Below are positions 25,996-34,000 of a stretch of DNA of 34,000 nucleotides, piece by piece (position 1 is the stretch's first letter; every line of letters begins with the position of its first letter). The translations under genes and the position numbers were made by a program. The notes below the pieces were generated by a model. That model ran no database searches and was not told the origin of the DNA. It saw only the letters and a list, made by a program, of their open reading frames with translations. Origin of the DNA: Bacteroidales bacterium (GTDB lineage Bacteria > Bacteroidota > Bacteroidia > Bacteroidales > JAIPAH01); contig JAIPAH010000019.1 in NCBI GenBank assembly GCA_021740175.1, forward strand, positions 1 to 34,000, given 5' to 3'.

Positions 25996-27504
25996 ATGAA
26001 AAAATTCATCTTACTTCTAACGGCTCTGACATTTTTCGCATTCAAAACAGGGGAGATACGCAGTAACTATAATATACCCCGTTCCGCATACAGTGTTACC
26101 GCAGGCGATATTGACCTTGACGGGGATCAGGATATTGTGGTGGGGCATAAAACAGCCTGGGAAAATTCAAATCCAACAATATCTATTCTAGAAAATAATG
26201 ATAGTGGATATTTCAATATTATTGATACTTCGAAGGCTTTTTGTGGCTATCAGGAAAACATATTGCTATTTAATATGAATGATGACACACTTCCGGATAT
26301 TGTTTCTTTCTACTCGGATTTTTCATCAGGAGAAGCAGAGCGGTACATAAGAATATATTATAATGAGGAAGGAGCATTTAATAATTTTAATGATTATACG
26401 CTTGATACCAATGCAATATTTAGCTACATAAATTATGGCGATATTAATGGCGATTCATTAAATGATATTGTTGTTGTATCTAATAATGATCAGTTTTGGG
26501 GGATCTTATATAATGACGGTACAGGAGGTTTCTCCGCCCCGGAATATCATGAAATAGAAGGTTCATACCCTACAGATATTGCCTGTGGCGACTTAGATGG
26601 CAATGGAAGGGAAGATATTGTGGTTTGTGGCTCCAAAGTTGAAATTCACTATAGCTTTGAAGAAGGGTTTGAATCACAGTTGCTTACTGAGCATGAAACC
26701 AGAGCTCGTATCACTGACTTTGACCTCGATGGAGATAATGACATTATTGCGCTTACTGATCTTTATATCGTTGGAAAAGCTGCTTTTTCTATTTTCGAAA
26801 ATACAGGGGATAATGCTTTTACCGAGCATGAAGAATACAATATTGAACCTTCCGGAAATAAGTTTATAACCACCGATATGAATAATAATGATTTACCGGA
26901 TATTGCTTTTTTGTCTCATTTTCCTCACTTCCCTGATAGCATTGATACAGAAAATGATACCATTGGTGGAATATATCTTATCTATAATGAGGGAAATAAC
27001 ACATTAGCCGGCCAACCTCAGTTTATCCCTCTTGAAAATTACAGGGAAGGCTGGAGGGATATACACTGTGAAGATATGGACGGAAATGGGTATAATGATA
27101 TTGTTATAGTTCGTACACTTTATGCTCCATTACCGGCTAACCTTACTGTTTTGTTTAATGACGGTGACGGTAATTTTGTACCGGAACCGCTCAATACTCC
27201 GGAATATCCGGGAAATTTAAACTGGAATAATACATTGACTTGCTATCCCAATCCGTTTAAGCAGGAAACAACATTCGAAATAAATCTAAAAAAACCGGCA
27301 CAGGCGGAGCTGGCTGTTTATAATCTTAAGGGACGCTTCATCAGATGTTTAACCAATAAATTTCAGAAAGGAGGTTCAATTATTAAAATAAAATGGGACG
27401 GGCTTGACGAATCCGGAAATCGCTGCAAGCCCGGCCCCTATATCGCTTACCTTAAGGTAAACGGAAAAATCCGCCGAACGGTGAAAATCTTAAAAACCAA
27501 GTGA
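25996..27504 (+). CDS. Secreted FG-GAP/VCBS seven-repeat beta-propeller protein with T9SS tail
   Basis: The 502-residue protein has a signal peptide (MKKFILLLTALTFFAF). It carries seven Ca-binding DxDxDGxxD-type loops spaced along the chain: DIDLDGDQDIVVGH, NMNDDTLPDIVSF, DINGDSLNDIVVV, DLDGNGREDIVVC, DFDLDGDNDIIAL, DMNNNDLPDIAFL and DMDGNGYNDIVIV. Seven repeats make a complete integrin-alpha-like FG-GAP propeller. The C-terminus (about 410-502) is a FlgD-like T9SS type A sorting domain: CYPNPFKQETTFEI, YNLKGRFIRCL, WDGLDESGNRCKPG, KILKTK. It should be exported and surface-bound, probably in adhesion or ligand binding. The next gene starts 1 base after its stop, so an operon is nearly certain. 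The region is AT-rich compared with the upstream genes. Confidence 0.92.
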   Translation: MKKFILLLTALTFFAFKTGEIRSNYNIPRSAYSVTAGDIDLDGDQDIVVGHKTAWENSNPTISILENNDSGYFNIIDTSKAFCGYQENILLFNMNDDTLPDIVSFYSDFSSGEAERYIRIYYNEEGAFNNFNDYTLDTNAIFSYINYGDINGDSLNDIVVVSNNDQFWGILYNDGTGGFSAPEYHEIEGSYPTDIACGDLDGNGREDIVVCGSKVEIHYSFEEGFESQLLTEHETRARITDFDLDGDNDIIALTDLYIVGKAAFSIFENTGDNAFTEHEEYNIEPSGNKFITTDMNNNDLPDIAFLSHFPHFPDSIDTENDTIGGIYLIYNEGNNTLAGQPQFIPLENYREGWRDIHCEDMDGNGYNDIVIVRTLYAPLPANLTVLFNDGDGNFVPEPLNTPEYPGNLNWNNTLTCYPNPFKQETTFEINLKKPAQAELAVYNLKGRFIRCLTNKFQKGGSIIKIKWDGLDESGNRCKPGPYIAYLKVNGKIRRTVKILKTK

Positions 27505-27505
27505 C

Positions 27506-28954
27506 ATGAAAAAATTAATTTTACTATTCGCAATCATCCTTCTTCACCCAACATATTCTTTCTCCCAGGAATGGAGTGAGCCGGTATTAATATCTACTAT
27601 GGAAGGGCATAATGAAAACCCTGACTTTATTATTGATCATGAAGGGATATTGCATTGTGTTTGGAATCATGAAGTAGAAGATAATTTTTATAAGCTCTAT
27701 TATTCTAAATCCGAAGATAATGGAGAAACCTGGAGTGAGCCTGAAGATATTTTAGGAAATGATTCCCTATGGATGGCAGATCCTCACCTGGCTGTAGATT
27801 CAGAAAACAACTTATACCTTAGTTACGATTATAATGCCGGCAATCCAGGTGCCATGCAGGTATTGTTCAGAACATACACTGGGAGCAACTGGAGTGAACC
27901 GGATACGATTTCAGCCGACCTGTATGGTTCAATGCACAATAAATTAATAATTGATAATAATGACAGAATATACGTGTTTTGGTATAGACCGGAAAGCATT
28001 TATTATAGGTATTTTGAAAACAATAGCTGGAGTGAAATCCAGTGTCCGTACAATAACGATAACCTATATTTTCTGGAAAAAGCCGTTGTGGATAGCAATA
28101 ATAATCTGCATTGTACAGGTAGTTTTCATTATGAAGGCCAAAGTGGATACGATGACAGAATAATTTATTTCAAATATACTTATGAAGATAATCAATGGAG
28201 TGAAGTAACTATATTGAGTGATGATACTTCATGGCAAGGAAATGATATCGATTTGGATAATGATGATTTACCTCATATTGCATGGGGGCAATATACATCA
28301 GATAGCATACCACCTAATGACGGAACATTTTATAGTTATTATAACGGCAATAATTGGACAACCCCCGAACTTATTGTTGAAGACCCCGAACATCAAACCA
28401 TTGCTATTGACTCGCAAAACCAAACTCATATTACCGATGAAGAAAAAACTGAAACCGGATACCAGTTAGTACACTATTATAAATGCCAAGAAAACTGGAA
28501 TGGACAAATTATTGATACCGCCGGAGCTGCATTAGCTAATTCAAAGTTAATCTATTATCAGAATCAATTGTATACAGTATATATTAAATCACCCGAACCT
28601 ACCACCGAGCATATTAATATAGTATTTTCCAGATATGAAATTCCCTCCGGTGTGGGGAATGAGATACCCTATACATATTATCTCCGGTTAAAACAAAATT
28701 ACCCCAACCCATTTAAATCAAAAACAACCATTCCCTTTGAGATAAATAAAAGCGGACATACAACACTCAAGATATTTGACCTTAAAGGAAAGTTAATTAA
28801 AACTTTGGTCAACAGCAATAAAAGAAGCGGAGCACATCATGCTATGTGGAACGGTAAAGACCAAAACGGAAAGGAGGTCAATTCAGGGCTTTACCTCTAT
28901 CGCCTGCAGGTAGGCAGGCACGTGATGACCCGTTCTCTGGAAGTATTGAAATAG
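27506..28954 (+). CDS. Secreted BNR/sialidase-like propeller protein with T9SS tail (first tandem copy)
   Basis: The 482-residue protein has a signal peptide (MKKLILLFAIILLHPTYSFS). Propeller repeats of the BNR/Asp-box style follow: YSKSEDNGETWSEPEDI (S-x-D-x-G-x-x-W), GSNWSEPDTI, NNSWSEIQC, NQWSEVTIL and NNWTTPELIV. The Asp-box repeats suggest a sialidase-like fold, but I see no FRIP motif or full arginine triad, so sialidase activity is not supported. The C-terminal 90 residues are a FlgD-like T9SS sorting domain (NYPNPFKSKTTIPFEI, WNGKDQNGKEVNSGLYLYRL, MTRSLEVLK). It is closely related to the next gene over its whole length, is preceded by the FG-GAP gene and is part of the same run. Confidence 0.9.
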   Translation: MKKLILLFAIILLHPTYSFSQEWSEPVLISTMEGHNENPDFIIDHEGILHCVWNHEVEDNFYKLYYSKSEDNGETWSEPEDILGNDSLWMADPHLAVDSENNLYLSYDYNAGNPGAMQVLFRTYTGSNWSEPDTISADLYGSMHNKLIIDNNDRIYVFWYRPESIYYRYFENNSWSEIQCPYNNDNLYFLEKAVVDSNNNLHCTGSFHYEGQSGYDDRIIYFKYTYEDNQWSEVTILSDDTSWQGNDIDLDNDDLPHIAWGQYTSDSIPPNDGTFYSYYNGNNWTTPELIVEDPEHQTIAIDSQNQTHITDEEKTETGYQLVHYYKCQENWNGQIIDTAGAALANSKLIYYQNQLYTVYIKSPEPTTEHINIVFSRYEIPSGVGNEIPYTYYLRLKQNYPNPFKSKTTIPFEINKSGHTTLKIFDLKGKLIKTLVNSNKRSGAHHAMWNGKDQNGKEVNSGLYLYRLQVGRHVMTRSLEVLK

Positions 28955-28977
28955 AAGATATATAAATTAAGTATCCT

Positions 28978-30432
28978 ATGAAAAAATGTCTTTACATATC
29001 ATTAATTTTGTGTACAATATTCTTCTCAGCGAGTTCACAAAACTGGACAGAACCTGTGAAAATTAACACTTTCATAGGTTTAAACAATAATCCTGATTTT
29101 TCCATAGACAATAGTGGAATTATCCATTGTGTTTGGAGCTTTAGGATAGAGGAGAACCACCGTGTTATTTATTATAGCAAGTCTATTGATGATGGGCTAA
29201 GCTGGAGTGCACCTGAAAATATATCGCAAAATGACAGTCTGTGGATGGAAAACCCACATATTGTAGCCGACTCCCAAAACAATTTACATCTTACTTATGA
29301 CTATAATACCGGAAACCCGGGAGAAACTTTAATTGTTTACAAAAAGTTTGAAGGACAAAACTGGAGCGAACCAGATACCGTATCTACAGATTGGCCGGGA
29401 GCTCGTCACAATCGTCTTGTAATAGATCATAACGATAAAATCTATTGTTTCTGGTTTCATGATTTTCAGAACGGTACTACTTTTTTAAGAACTTTGGAAA
29501 ACGGGCAGTGGGGAGAAATAATGACGCCTTATGACAATGACAACAGCTATTATGTTGATAATGTAATTGTCGATTCTACTAATGTTATCCACTGTTCGGG
29601 TTATCATTTTTACAATGGCCAAACATCTTACGATCAGGAGATAGTTTATTCGACTTATGAAAATCAGGTGTGGTCTGATTTGACTGAAGTAAGCCAAAGC
29701 CACGACTTTGAAGTTTGGGCAGGTAACGATATAGCACTTGATAATAAATTAAAACCACACATTGTATGGAGACAAACAGTTTCCAACACAATTCCGGCTA
29801 ACGACGCTACAATGTATGCAAAATTCAATGGAAGCAATTGGTCTTCCCCGGAAATAATAGTAGAAGACCCAAGTGACCAGGCCATTGCTATTGATAAAAA
29901 CAATAAAGTACATATTGTAAACAATGAAAAATTTGAAAATGGATACAGGTTAGTTCATTATCAATTTGTAGATAATGAATGGGTGGGTCAATTAATTACA
30001 GAAAATCAATATGATTATTTTGACAACAAATTATTTTTAAAGAATCAATTTCTTTATCTGCTTAATGGAAGGGTTGACACAATTTACCCTTCAGAAAGTT
30101 CAATAACATTACGAAAATATGAACTAAAACCAAATACAGTAGAAAGTTTTTCGTCGGCTTTTAATTCACTTACCATTTATCCAAACCCCACACATGGGAA
30201 GACTATTATTACTTATATTTTAAAAGAAACAAAGCATATAGCGCTGAAAATATACAGTTTAGAAGGAAAATTATTAAAAACAATTATGAAAAAGAAACAG
30301 GCACCGGGCGAGTATCAAATTATCTGGAAGGGTACAGATAAAAACGGAAAGGAGGTTGACAACGGCCTGTATCTTATTCGTCTGCAAGCCGGCAGGCAAA
30401 TTATGACTCGTTCGGTGGAGATAATTAAATAA
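28978..30432 (+). CDS. Secreted BNR/sialidase-like propeller protein with T9SS tail (second tandem copy)
   Basis: The 484-residue paralogue of the preceding gene has the same order: signal peptide (MKKCLYISLILCTIFFSASS), Asp-box repeats (YSKSIDDGLSWSAPENI, GQNWSEPDTVS, GSNWSSPEIIVED), and a FlgD-like T9SS sorting domain (TIYPNPTHGKTIITYIL, GTDKNGKEVDNGLYLIRLQ, MTRSVEIIK). Matching blocks such as NPDFxIDxxGIxHCVW and the NDSLWM segment align without large gaps. The two copies have diverged well beyond the near-identity of the 9-14 kb repeats, so this duplication is older. The gap of 23 bases and shared direction suggest co-transcription. A large hairpin follows before the next gene. Ligand unknown. 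Confidence 0.9.
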   Translation: MKKCLYISLILCTIFFSASSQNWTEPVKINTFIGLNNNPDFSIDNSGIIHCVWSFRIEENHRVIYYSKSIDDGLSWSAPENISQNDSLWMENPHIVADSQNNLHLTYDYNTGNPGETLIVYKKFEGQNWSEPDTVSTDWPGARHNRLVIDHNDKIYCFWFHDFQNGTTFLRTLENGQWGEIMTPYDNDNSYYVDNVIVDSTNVIHCSGYHFYNGQTSYDQEIVYSTYENQVWSDLTEVSQSHDFEVWAGNDIALDNKLKPHIVWRQTVSNTIPANDATMYAKFNGSNWSSPEIIVEDPSDQAIAIDKNNKVHIVNNEKFENGYRLVHYQFVDNEWVGQLITENQYDYFDNKLFLKNQFLYLLNGRVDTIYPSESSITLRKYELKPNTVESFSSAFNSLTIYPNPTHGKTIITYILKETKHIALKIYSLEGKLLKTIMKKKQAPGEYQIIWKGTDKNGKEVDNGLYLIRLQAGRQIMTRSVEIIK

Positions 30433-30443
30433 ATTTTTAAACC

Positions 30444-30528
30444 TGACTCAAAAACCGGAAAGAAGGAGCATACATGGCCGGTGTACTCAACAAAAAGGCC
30501 GTGTCGCTCCTACACCCGGTTTGAGTCA
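30444..30528. other. Long imperfect hairpin between the propeller genes and the C13 peptidase gene
   Basis: TGACTCAAAAACCGG (30444-30458) pairs with CCGGTTTGAGTCA (30516-30528), differing by two extra A. Inside, AGGAGC-TGGCC pairs with GGCC-GCTCCT (about 30464-30478 against 30497-30511), leaving a loop of roughly 18 bases. No T tract follows, so it is not an ordinary terminator. It ends 14 bases before the ATG at 30543. Confidence 0.7.
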
Positions 30529-30542
30529 CAAAATTAACAATT

Positions 30543-33500
30543 ATGTGTAAATTAAAAGCTTTATTGTTAGTATTGATTGTTTTTGGTATAAACCAATTTG
30601 CGCAATCACAGGAAAAGTATGCCGTGCTCATTACCGGCGATTATGCCGGCAAATCAAATTCTTCGCTTGATGAATGGAACAACGGACAAGGAAAAGGCAC
30701 TTACGGTTTTGATGAATTCTGGAACAACACCTTTTTAATGTGGGAAATGTTGCAGGAAAAAGGTTATTCACCGGATAACATTGTCGTACTGTTTGCTGGG
30801 GGTGAAGATTTTTCAGAAACAAATCCAAATATCGCCGATAGATATAAACCAGATCCGGGAGAAACAGTAACCGACTATTCAGCCAGCATATCCAATGTAA
30901 ATCAAGTATTCAATGGCTTGCAAAATGGTACCGGAGGATTTCCGAAAGTAACGGAAGATGATTTCCTTTTCGTATGGACATTCGATCACGGGGGCTGGGA
31001 CGGCGAAAACGCCACGCTTGGCTTAATTGACGGAGTGATGACGGATGAAGAATTTGCCGCTCTTGTCAATCCCATTAATGCCAACAAAAAGGTGTATTGG
31101 ATGCAGCAATGCCATTCAGGTGGTTTTGCCGATGATTTGGAAGCTAACGATGCGTTCTTTCATGCTGCTTGCCAGGATTATGAATCGGCACGGAGAGCAA
31201 ATGACACACCGGATATTGAGAACGAGGTGATCAATGGAATTACCTATCATCATGGGGAGTTTAATTTCCATGTGTATTCACCAACTAACCAGGAATCACC
31301 GGCTGATGACACCGAATATAATGGTGAGCCTTATGCTGATGCTGATTTGAATGCGGATAATTACATCACAGCTTATGAAGGCTGGATATGGGAATCGAAC
31401 CATGAGAATACCCTGGAAACACCTGTTTTGTCTGATCAAGGGAGTATTGGAAGCTATACATCCTTTGAATACCCAACACTTCTTCACACTGATGTTACTT
31501 CAAACGAGTTATACAGAGGAATTATCGGGGTTTCCAAAGATGTTCATATTACAGCCGGTAACCAGGTTACCCTTGCCAACAATGCAGACCTTACGCTTTT
31601 AAATGATGCTCATTTAATAGTAGATGCAGGGGCAACGTTGATTATCCGGGATAATGTTAAACTAGACGGCGACCTGTCTAATCAAATTGTTGTTAATGGT
31701 GAAATACAGGTGCAGGCGGATGAATTAGCCCTGGAATCAGGTTCGGCCTTAACCTTCAAAGGCCAGGGAAATATGTATTTCACGCAAAGCAATTCAAAAT
31801 TCATCATAAAACCGGGTGCGCATGTGGTTGTGGATGAGCTCACCTTAACACGGTCAGGCAATAACACCTGGCAAGGCATCCAGGTATGGGGCCAGGCCGA
31901 TTCATCTCAGTTTTGCATCTCTGAACCCTGCCCCCAGGGCAAGCTCGAAATCATCAACGGCGGTACGATTGAAAATGCCGAAATTGGCGTTGATTTGTGG
32001 CACCCCGATCACTGGAACTCGATGGGCGGTATTGTCCAGGCCGAAGATGCTGTTTTCCGCAACAACGCCAAAGCGGTGCATGCATCTCACTATCATAACT
32101 ATAACCCTTACGACCCGGGCACAGAACGCGACAACCTAAGCTACTTCACCAACTGTACCTTCGAAATCACCAATGATTACCCTGGCACGAAAACCTTCTA
32201 CAAACATGTGGACCTGGCCGATGTGCGGGGCATTGATTTTAGAGGGTGCGACTTTTCAGTGAATGACCAGGTTAACGGTGTTTCCACCTGGAACGGCGGT
32301 ATTTCCGCTTATGATGCAGGTTTCGGAGTTTATGCCCGTTGCACGAATAATACTATTCCCTGTAATAATTACGACAGTTGTACATTTACAGGTTTTTACA
32401 AGGCTGTAAGCGCTACCGCTACGAGTCGCAGCACTTACAACTTTGCCGTGAAACGAGCGCAGTTCACGAATAATGTGCATGGCGTATATGGGGGCGCCGA
32501 AAGCAATGCCACGATATTGTTCAACCATTTTGCCATTGGGCCGAATAACACGGGAGACAGCATTCAGTGCATTAATTCGGCTGGTACGGGTGTATTTATT
32601 GATAATGCCTCCGGGTTTGCCATTGAGGAAAACTCCTTTGAAAAAGCCCAGGGGGCGCCTACAGATAACTATATTGGGGTAAGAATCAAAAATACCCAGG
32701 CCACCGACGAGGTCTACAAAAACGATTTTGAAGGCCTGAGCTATGGTAATTTCTCCGAAGGGCAGAATTGGAAGGATGGAGATAGATTCAAAGGCCTTGC
32801 TTATTACTGCAATGAAAATACAGAAAATTATGCGGACTTTTTTGTCTGTGACGAAAGTCCTTCCGGTATCCAATCCAAGCAAGGGGATACAGCCTATTCA
32901 GCCGGGAATACGTTTTCGCCTTCCGCTGATTGGCATATCTATAATGGCGGCGACCATTTAGTAGCCTACTATTATTGCAATACTTGTCCCGGTGAGACGC
33001 CAGAATATTATAATAATGGTGGAGTGGTTACTATCGGGCAAGATACAGCTAATCCCTGCCCCTCGCATTACGGCGACGGAGATGAAGAACGACAGGTGAC
33101 CCTTACTTCCGATGAGCGACTGGCTACGGAAGAGGATTACTACGACAATTACACCAAATACAACAATGTTGAAAGCCTATATAACAACCTGAAAGACGGT
33201 GGAAGTACCCAGGCCGAACTTCAAACCGTTGAAAATGCCCAGCCTGATGAGATGTGGGAAGTCCGCTCACAGCTTTTGGGCGATTCGCCGCATTTATCGA
33301 TGGAGGTTTTGAAAACCACGGCGGATAAAACGGAGGTATTTTCCGATCAGGCCATTTTCGATATCATGGCGGCCAATCCCGACGAGCTGAAGAAAGAAGA
33401 GCTTATCAAGTACCTGGAAGAAAAGGAAGAGCCGCTGCCGGATTACATGATCTCTATCCTCGAAGAAGTGGCTGAAGGTACTTCCTACAAAACAGTCCTT

Positions 33501-34000
33501 CAACGGAAGATGGCTCGTTACAACCGGGGCAAAACCCGGGCCGCCCATGACATCATCCGCAGCATCCTGAGCAAGGATGAGCTGGATGTGCAGGATTTGA
33601 GAAACTGGCTGGATAACCTGGGCGGTTTGGCAGCCGACCGGCAAATTATTTCCACCTATGTTCAAAAAGGCGATTTTGCCAATGCCTTCACCCTGGCTGA
33701 AATGCTGCCCGAGCTTTATAAACTGGAAGGCGACGCACTGGAAGAGCACGGCCACTACATGAATATGCTCAACCTTTACCAGGACCTTGAGCAACAAGGA
33801 CGCAATACTTTCCAGCTAAAAGACCAGGAGCGACAGGAAGTGGAATACATCGCCTCCGCCAGTGAAGGTATCGCCGGCAGCCAGGCCCAAAACATCCTGG
33901 AGGCCGTTTATGGCGAGCACTTTTATGATTGCCCGGATACCGAAGGGGAAGAAGGCTACAAGCAAAGCGGCATTAAACCGGACGACCTAAACAAGCTCAG
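30543..34000 (+). CDS. Secreted C13 (legumain/gingipain-like fold) cysteine peptidase with beta-helix and helical regions (partial)
   Basis: I translated this frame from the ATG at 30543; it is open to the right edge, 1152 full codons. The signal peptide is MCKLKALLLVLIVFGINQFA. Residues 24-230 form a clan CD/C13-like domain: AVLITGDYA opens it, WTFDHGGWDG gives the catalytic His149 and YWMQQCHSGGFADDL the catalytic Cys190. About residues 330-740 show repeated short strands with Asn/Cys turns (LTLLNDAHLIVDAGATLIIR, GTIENAEIGVDLW, GVYGGAESNATILF) as in pectate-lyase-like parallel beta-helices. From about 850 on the sequence becomes charged and helical (YLEEKEEPLPDYMI, RNWLDNLGGLAADRQII). A T9SS tail may lie beyond the window. 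The peptidase target is unknown; the beta-helix suggests a carbohydrate- or surface-bound protein. Base composition rises in G and C after about 31850. Confidence 0.9.
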   Translation, partial: MCKLKALLLVLIVFGINQFAQSQEKYAVLITGDYAGKSNSSLDEWNNGQGKGTYGFDEFWNNTFLMWEMLQEKGYSPDNIVVLFAGGEDFSETNPNIADRYKPDPGETVTDYSASISNVNQVFNGLQNGTGGFPKVTEDDFLFVWTFDHGGWDGENATLGLIDGVMTDEEFAALVNPINANKKVYWMQQCHSGGFADDLEANDAFFHAACQDYESARRANDTPDIENEVINGITYHHGEFNFHVYSPTNQESPADDTEYNGEPYADADLNADNYITAYEGWIWESNHENTLETPVLSDQGSIGSYTSFEYPTLLHTDVTSNELYRGIIGVSKDVHITAGNQVTLANNADLTLLNDAHLIVDAGATLIIRDNVKLDGDLSNQIVVNGEIQVQADELALESGSALTFKGQGNMYFTQSNSKFIIKPGAHVVVDELTLTRSGNNTWQGIQVWGQADSSQFCISEPCPQGKLEIINGGTIENAEIGVDLWHPDHWNSMGGIVQAEDAVFRNNAKAVHASHYHNYNPYDPGTERDNLSYFTNCTFEITNDYPGTKTFYKHVDLADVRGIDFRGCDFSVNDQVNGVSTWNGGISAYDAGFGVYARCTNNTIPCNNYDSCTFTGFYKAVSATATSRSTYNFAVKRAQFTNNVHGVYGGAESNATILFNHFAIGPNNTGDSIQCINSAGTGVFIDNASGFAIEENSFEKAQGAPTDNYIGVRIKNTQATDEVYKNDFEGLSYGNFSEGQNWKDGDRFKGLAYYCNENTENYADFFVCDESPSGIQSKQGDTAYSAGNTFSPSADWHIYNGGDHLVAYYYCNTCPGETPEYYNNGGVVTIGQDTANPCPSHYGDGDEERQVTLTSDERLATEEDYYDNYTKYNNVESLYNNLKDGGSTQAELQTVENAQPDEMWEVRSQLLGDSPHLSMEVLKTTADKTEVFSDQAIFDIMAANPDELKKEELIKYLEEKEEPLPDYMISILEEVAEGTSYKTVLQRKMARYNRGKTRAAHDIIRSILSKDELDVQDLRNWLDNLGGLAADRQIISTYVQKGDFANAFTLAEMLPELYKLEGDALEEHGHYMNMLNLYQDLEQQGRNTFQLKDQERQEVEYIASASEGIAGSQAQNILEAVYGEHFYDCPDTEGEEGYKQSGIKPDDLNKL

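Noticed and set aside
30444-30528. Integron attC site
   Set aside because: The palindrome lacks the RYYYAAC/GTTRRRY end boxes, and there is no integrase or cassette array in the window.
1-34000. tRNA, rRNA, CRISPR arrays, insertion sequences or prophage genes
   Set aside because: I looked through the intergenic stretches and frames and found no cloverleaf, ribosomal, repeat-spacer or transposase/integrase signal; the repeats seen lie within coding modules or simple intergenic tracts.

Overview
The window looks like chromosomal DNA of a Bacteroidota bacterium, most likely a marine or salt-adapted member of the Bacteroidales/Marinilabiliales type. This rests on several secreted proteins ending in type IX secretion (T9SS) sorting domains, promoters of the TAnnTTTG type, A-rich starts that mostly lack strong Shine-Dalgarno sites, a Bacteroidota-style lipoprotein, and very acidic exported proteins. 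The species cannot be named from the sequence. I see no rRNA, tRNA, CRISPR array, transposase or phage gene.

Layout. 1-3965 (minus strand): an exported metallopeptidase-like/propeller/barrel protein cut by the left edge, then an RluA-type pseudouridine synthase and panB in a tight pair. 4148-7419 (plus): a lipoprotein and dnaK. 7576-14673 (plus): three large secreted T9SS proteins built from shared modules (choice-of-anchor J domains, Ig-like domains, an 804-bp repeat), with a deleted relic of a fourth gene between the second and third. 14814-17369 (minus): an orphan protein, an O-methyltransferase and an M16 peptidase, the last two translationally coupled. 17629-20441: an MFS exporter facing a sulfotransferase, then the remains of a DUF4143-type ATPase. 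20740-25345 (plus): a PLP-dependent D-amino-acid-type enzyme overlapping a multidomain secreted glycosidase-like protein, followed by a DUF2797 protein. 25996-30432 (plus): an AT-rich run of a seven-repeat FG-GAP propeller protein and two tandem BNR/sialidase-like propeller proteins, all with T9SS tails. 30543-34000 (plus, open at the right edge): a legumain/gingipain-like C13 cysteine peptidase joined to a beta-helix and a helical region.

How it fits together. Housekeeping genes (panB, rluA-like, dnaK, M16) are interleaved with a large surface and secreted repertoire. The most informative structure is the 7.5-14.7 kb cluster. There, gene 12229-14673 is a mosaic: its leader and first domain match gene 7576-9174, its centre matches gene 9373-11820 at a constant offset of 2850 bases, and its sorting domain comes from neither. 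Other points of interest are the C13 peptidase/beta-helix protein, a long imperfect hairpin just upstream of it, the overlapping PLP-enzyme/glycosidase pair, and a 650-bp gap with several inverted repeats that ends in the 3' tail of a lost T9SS gene.
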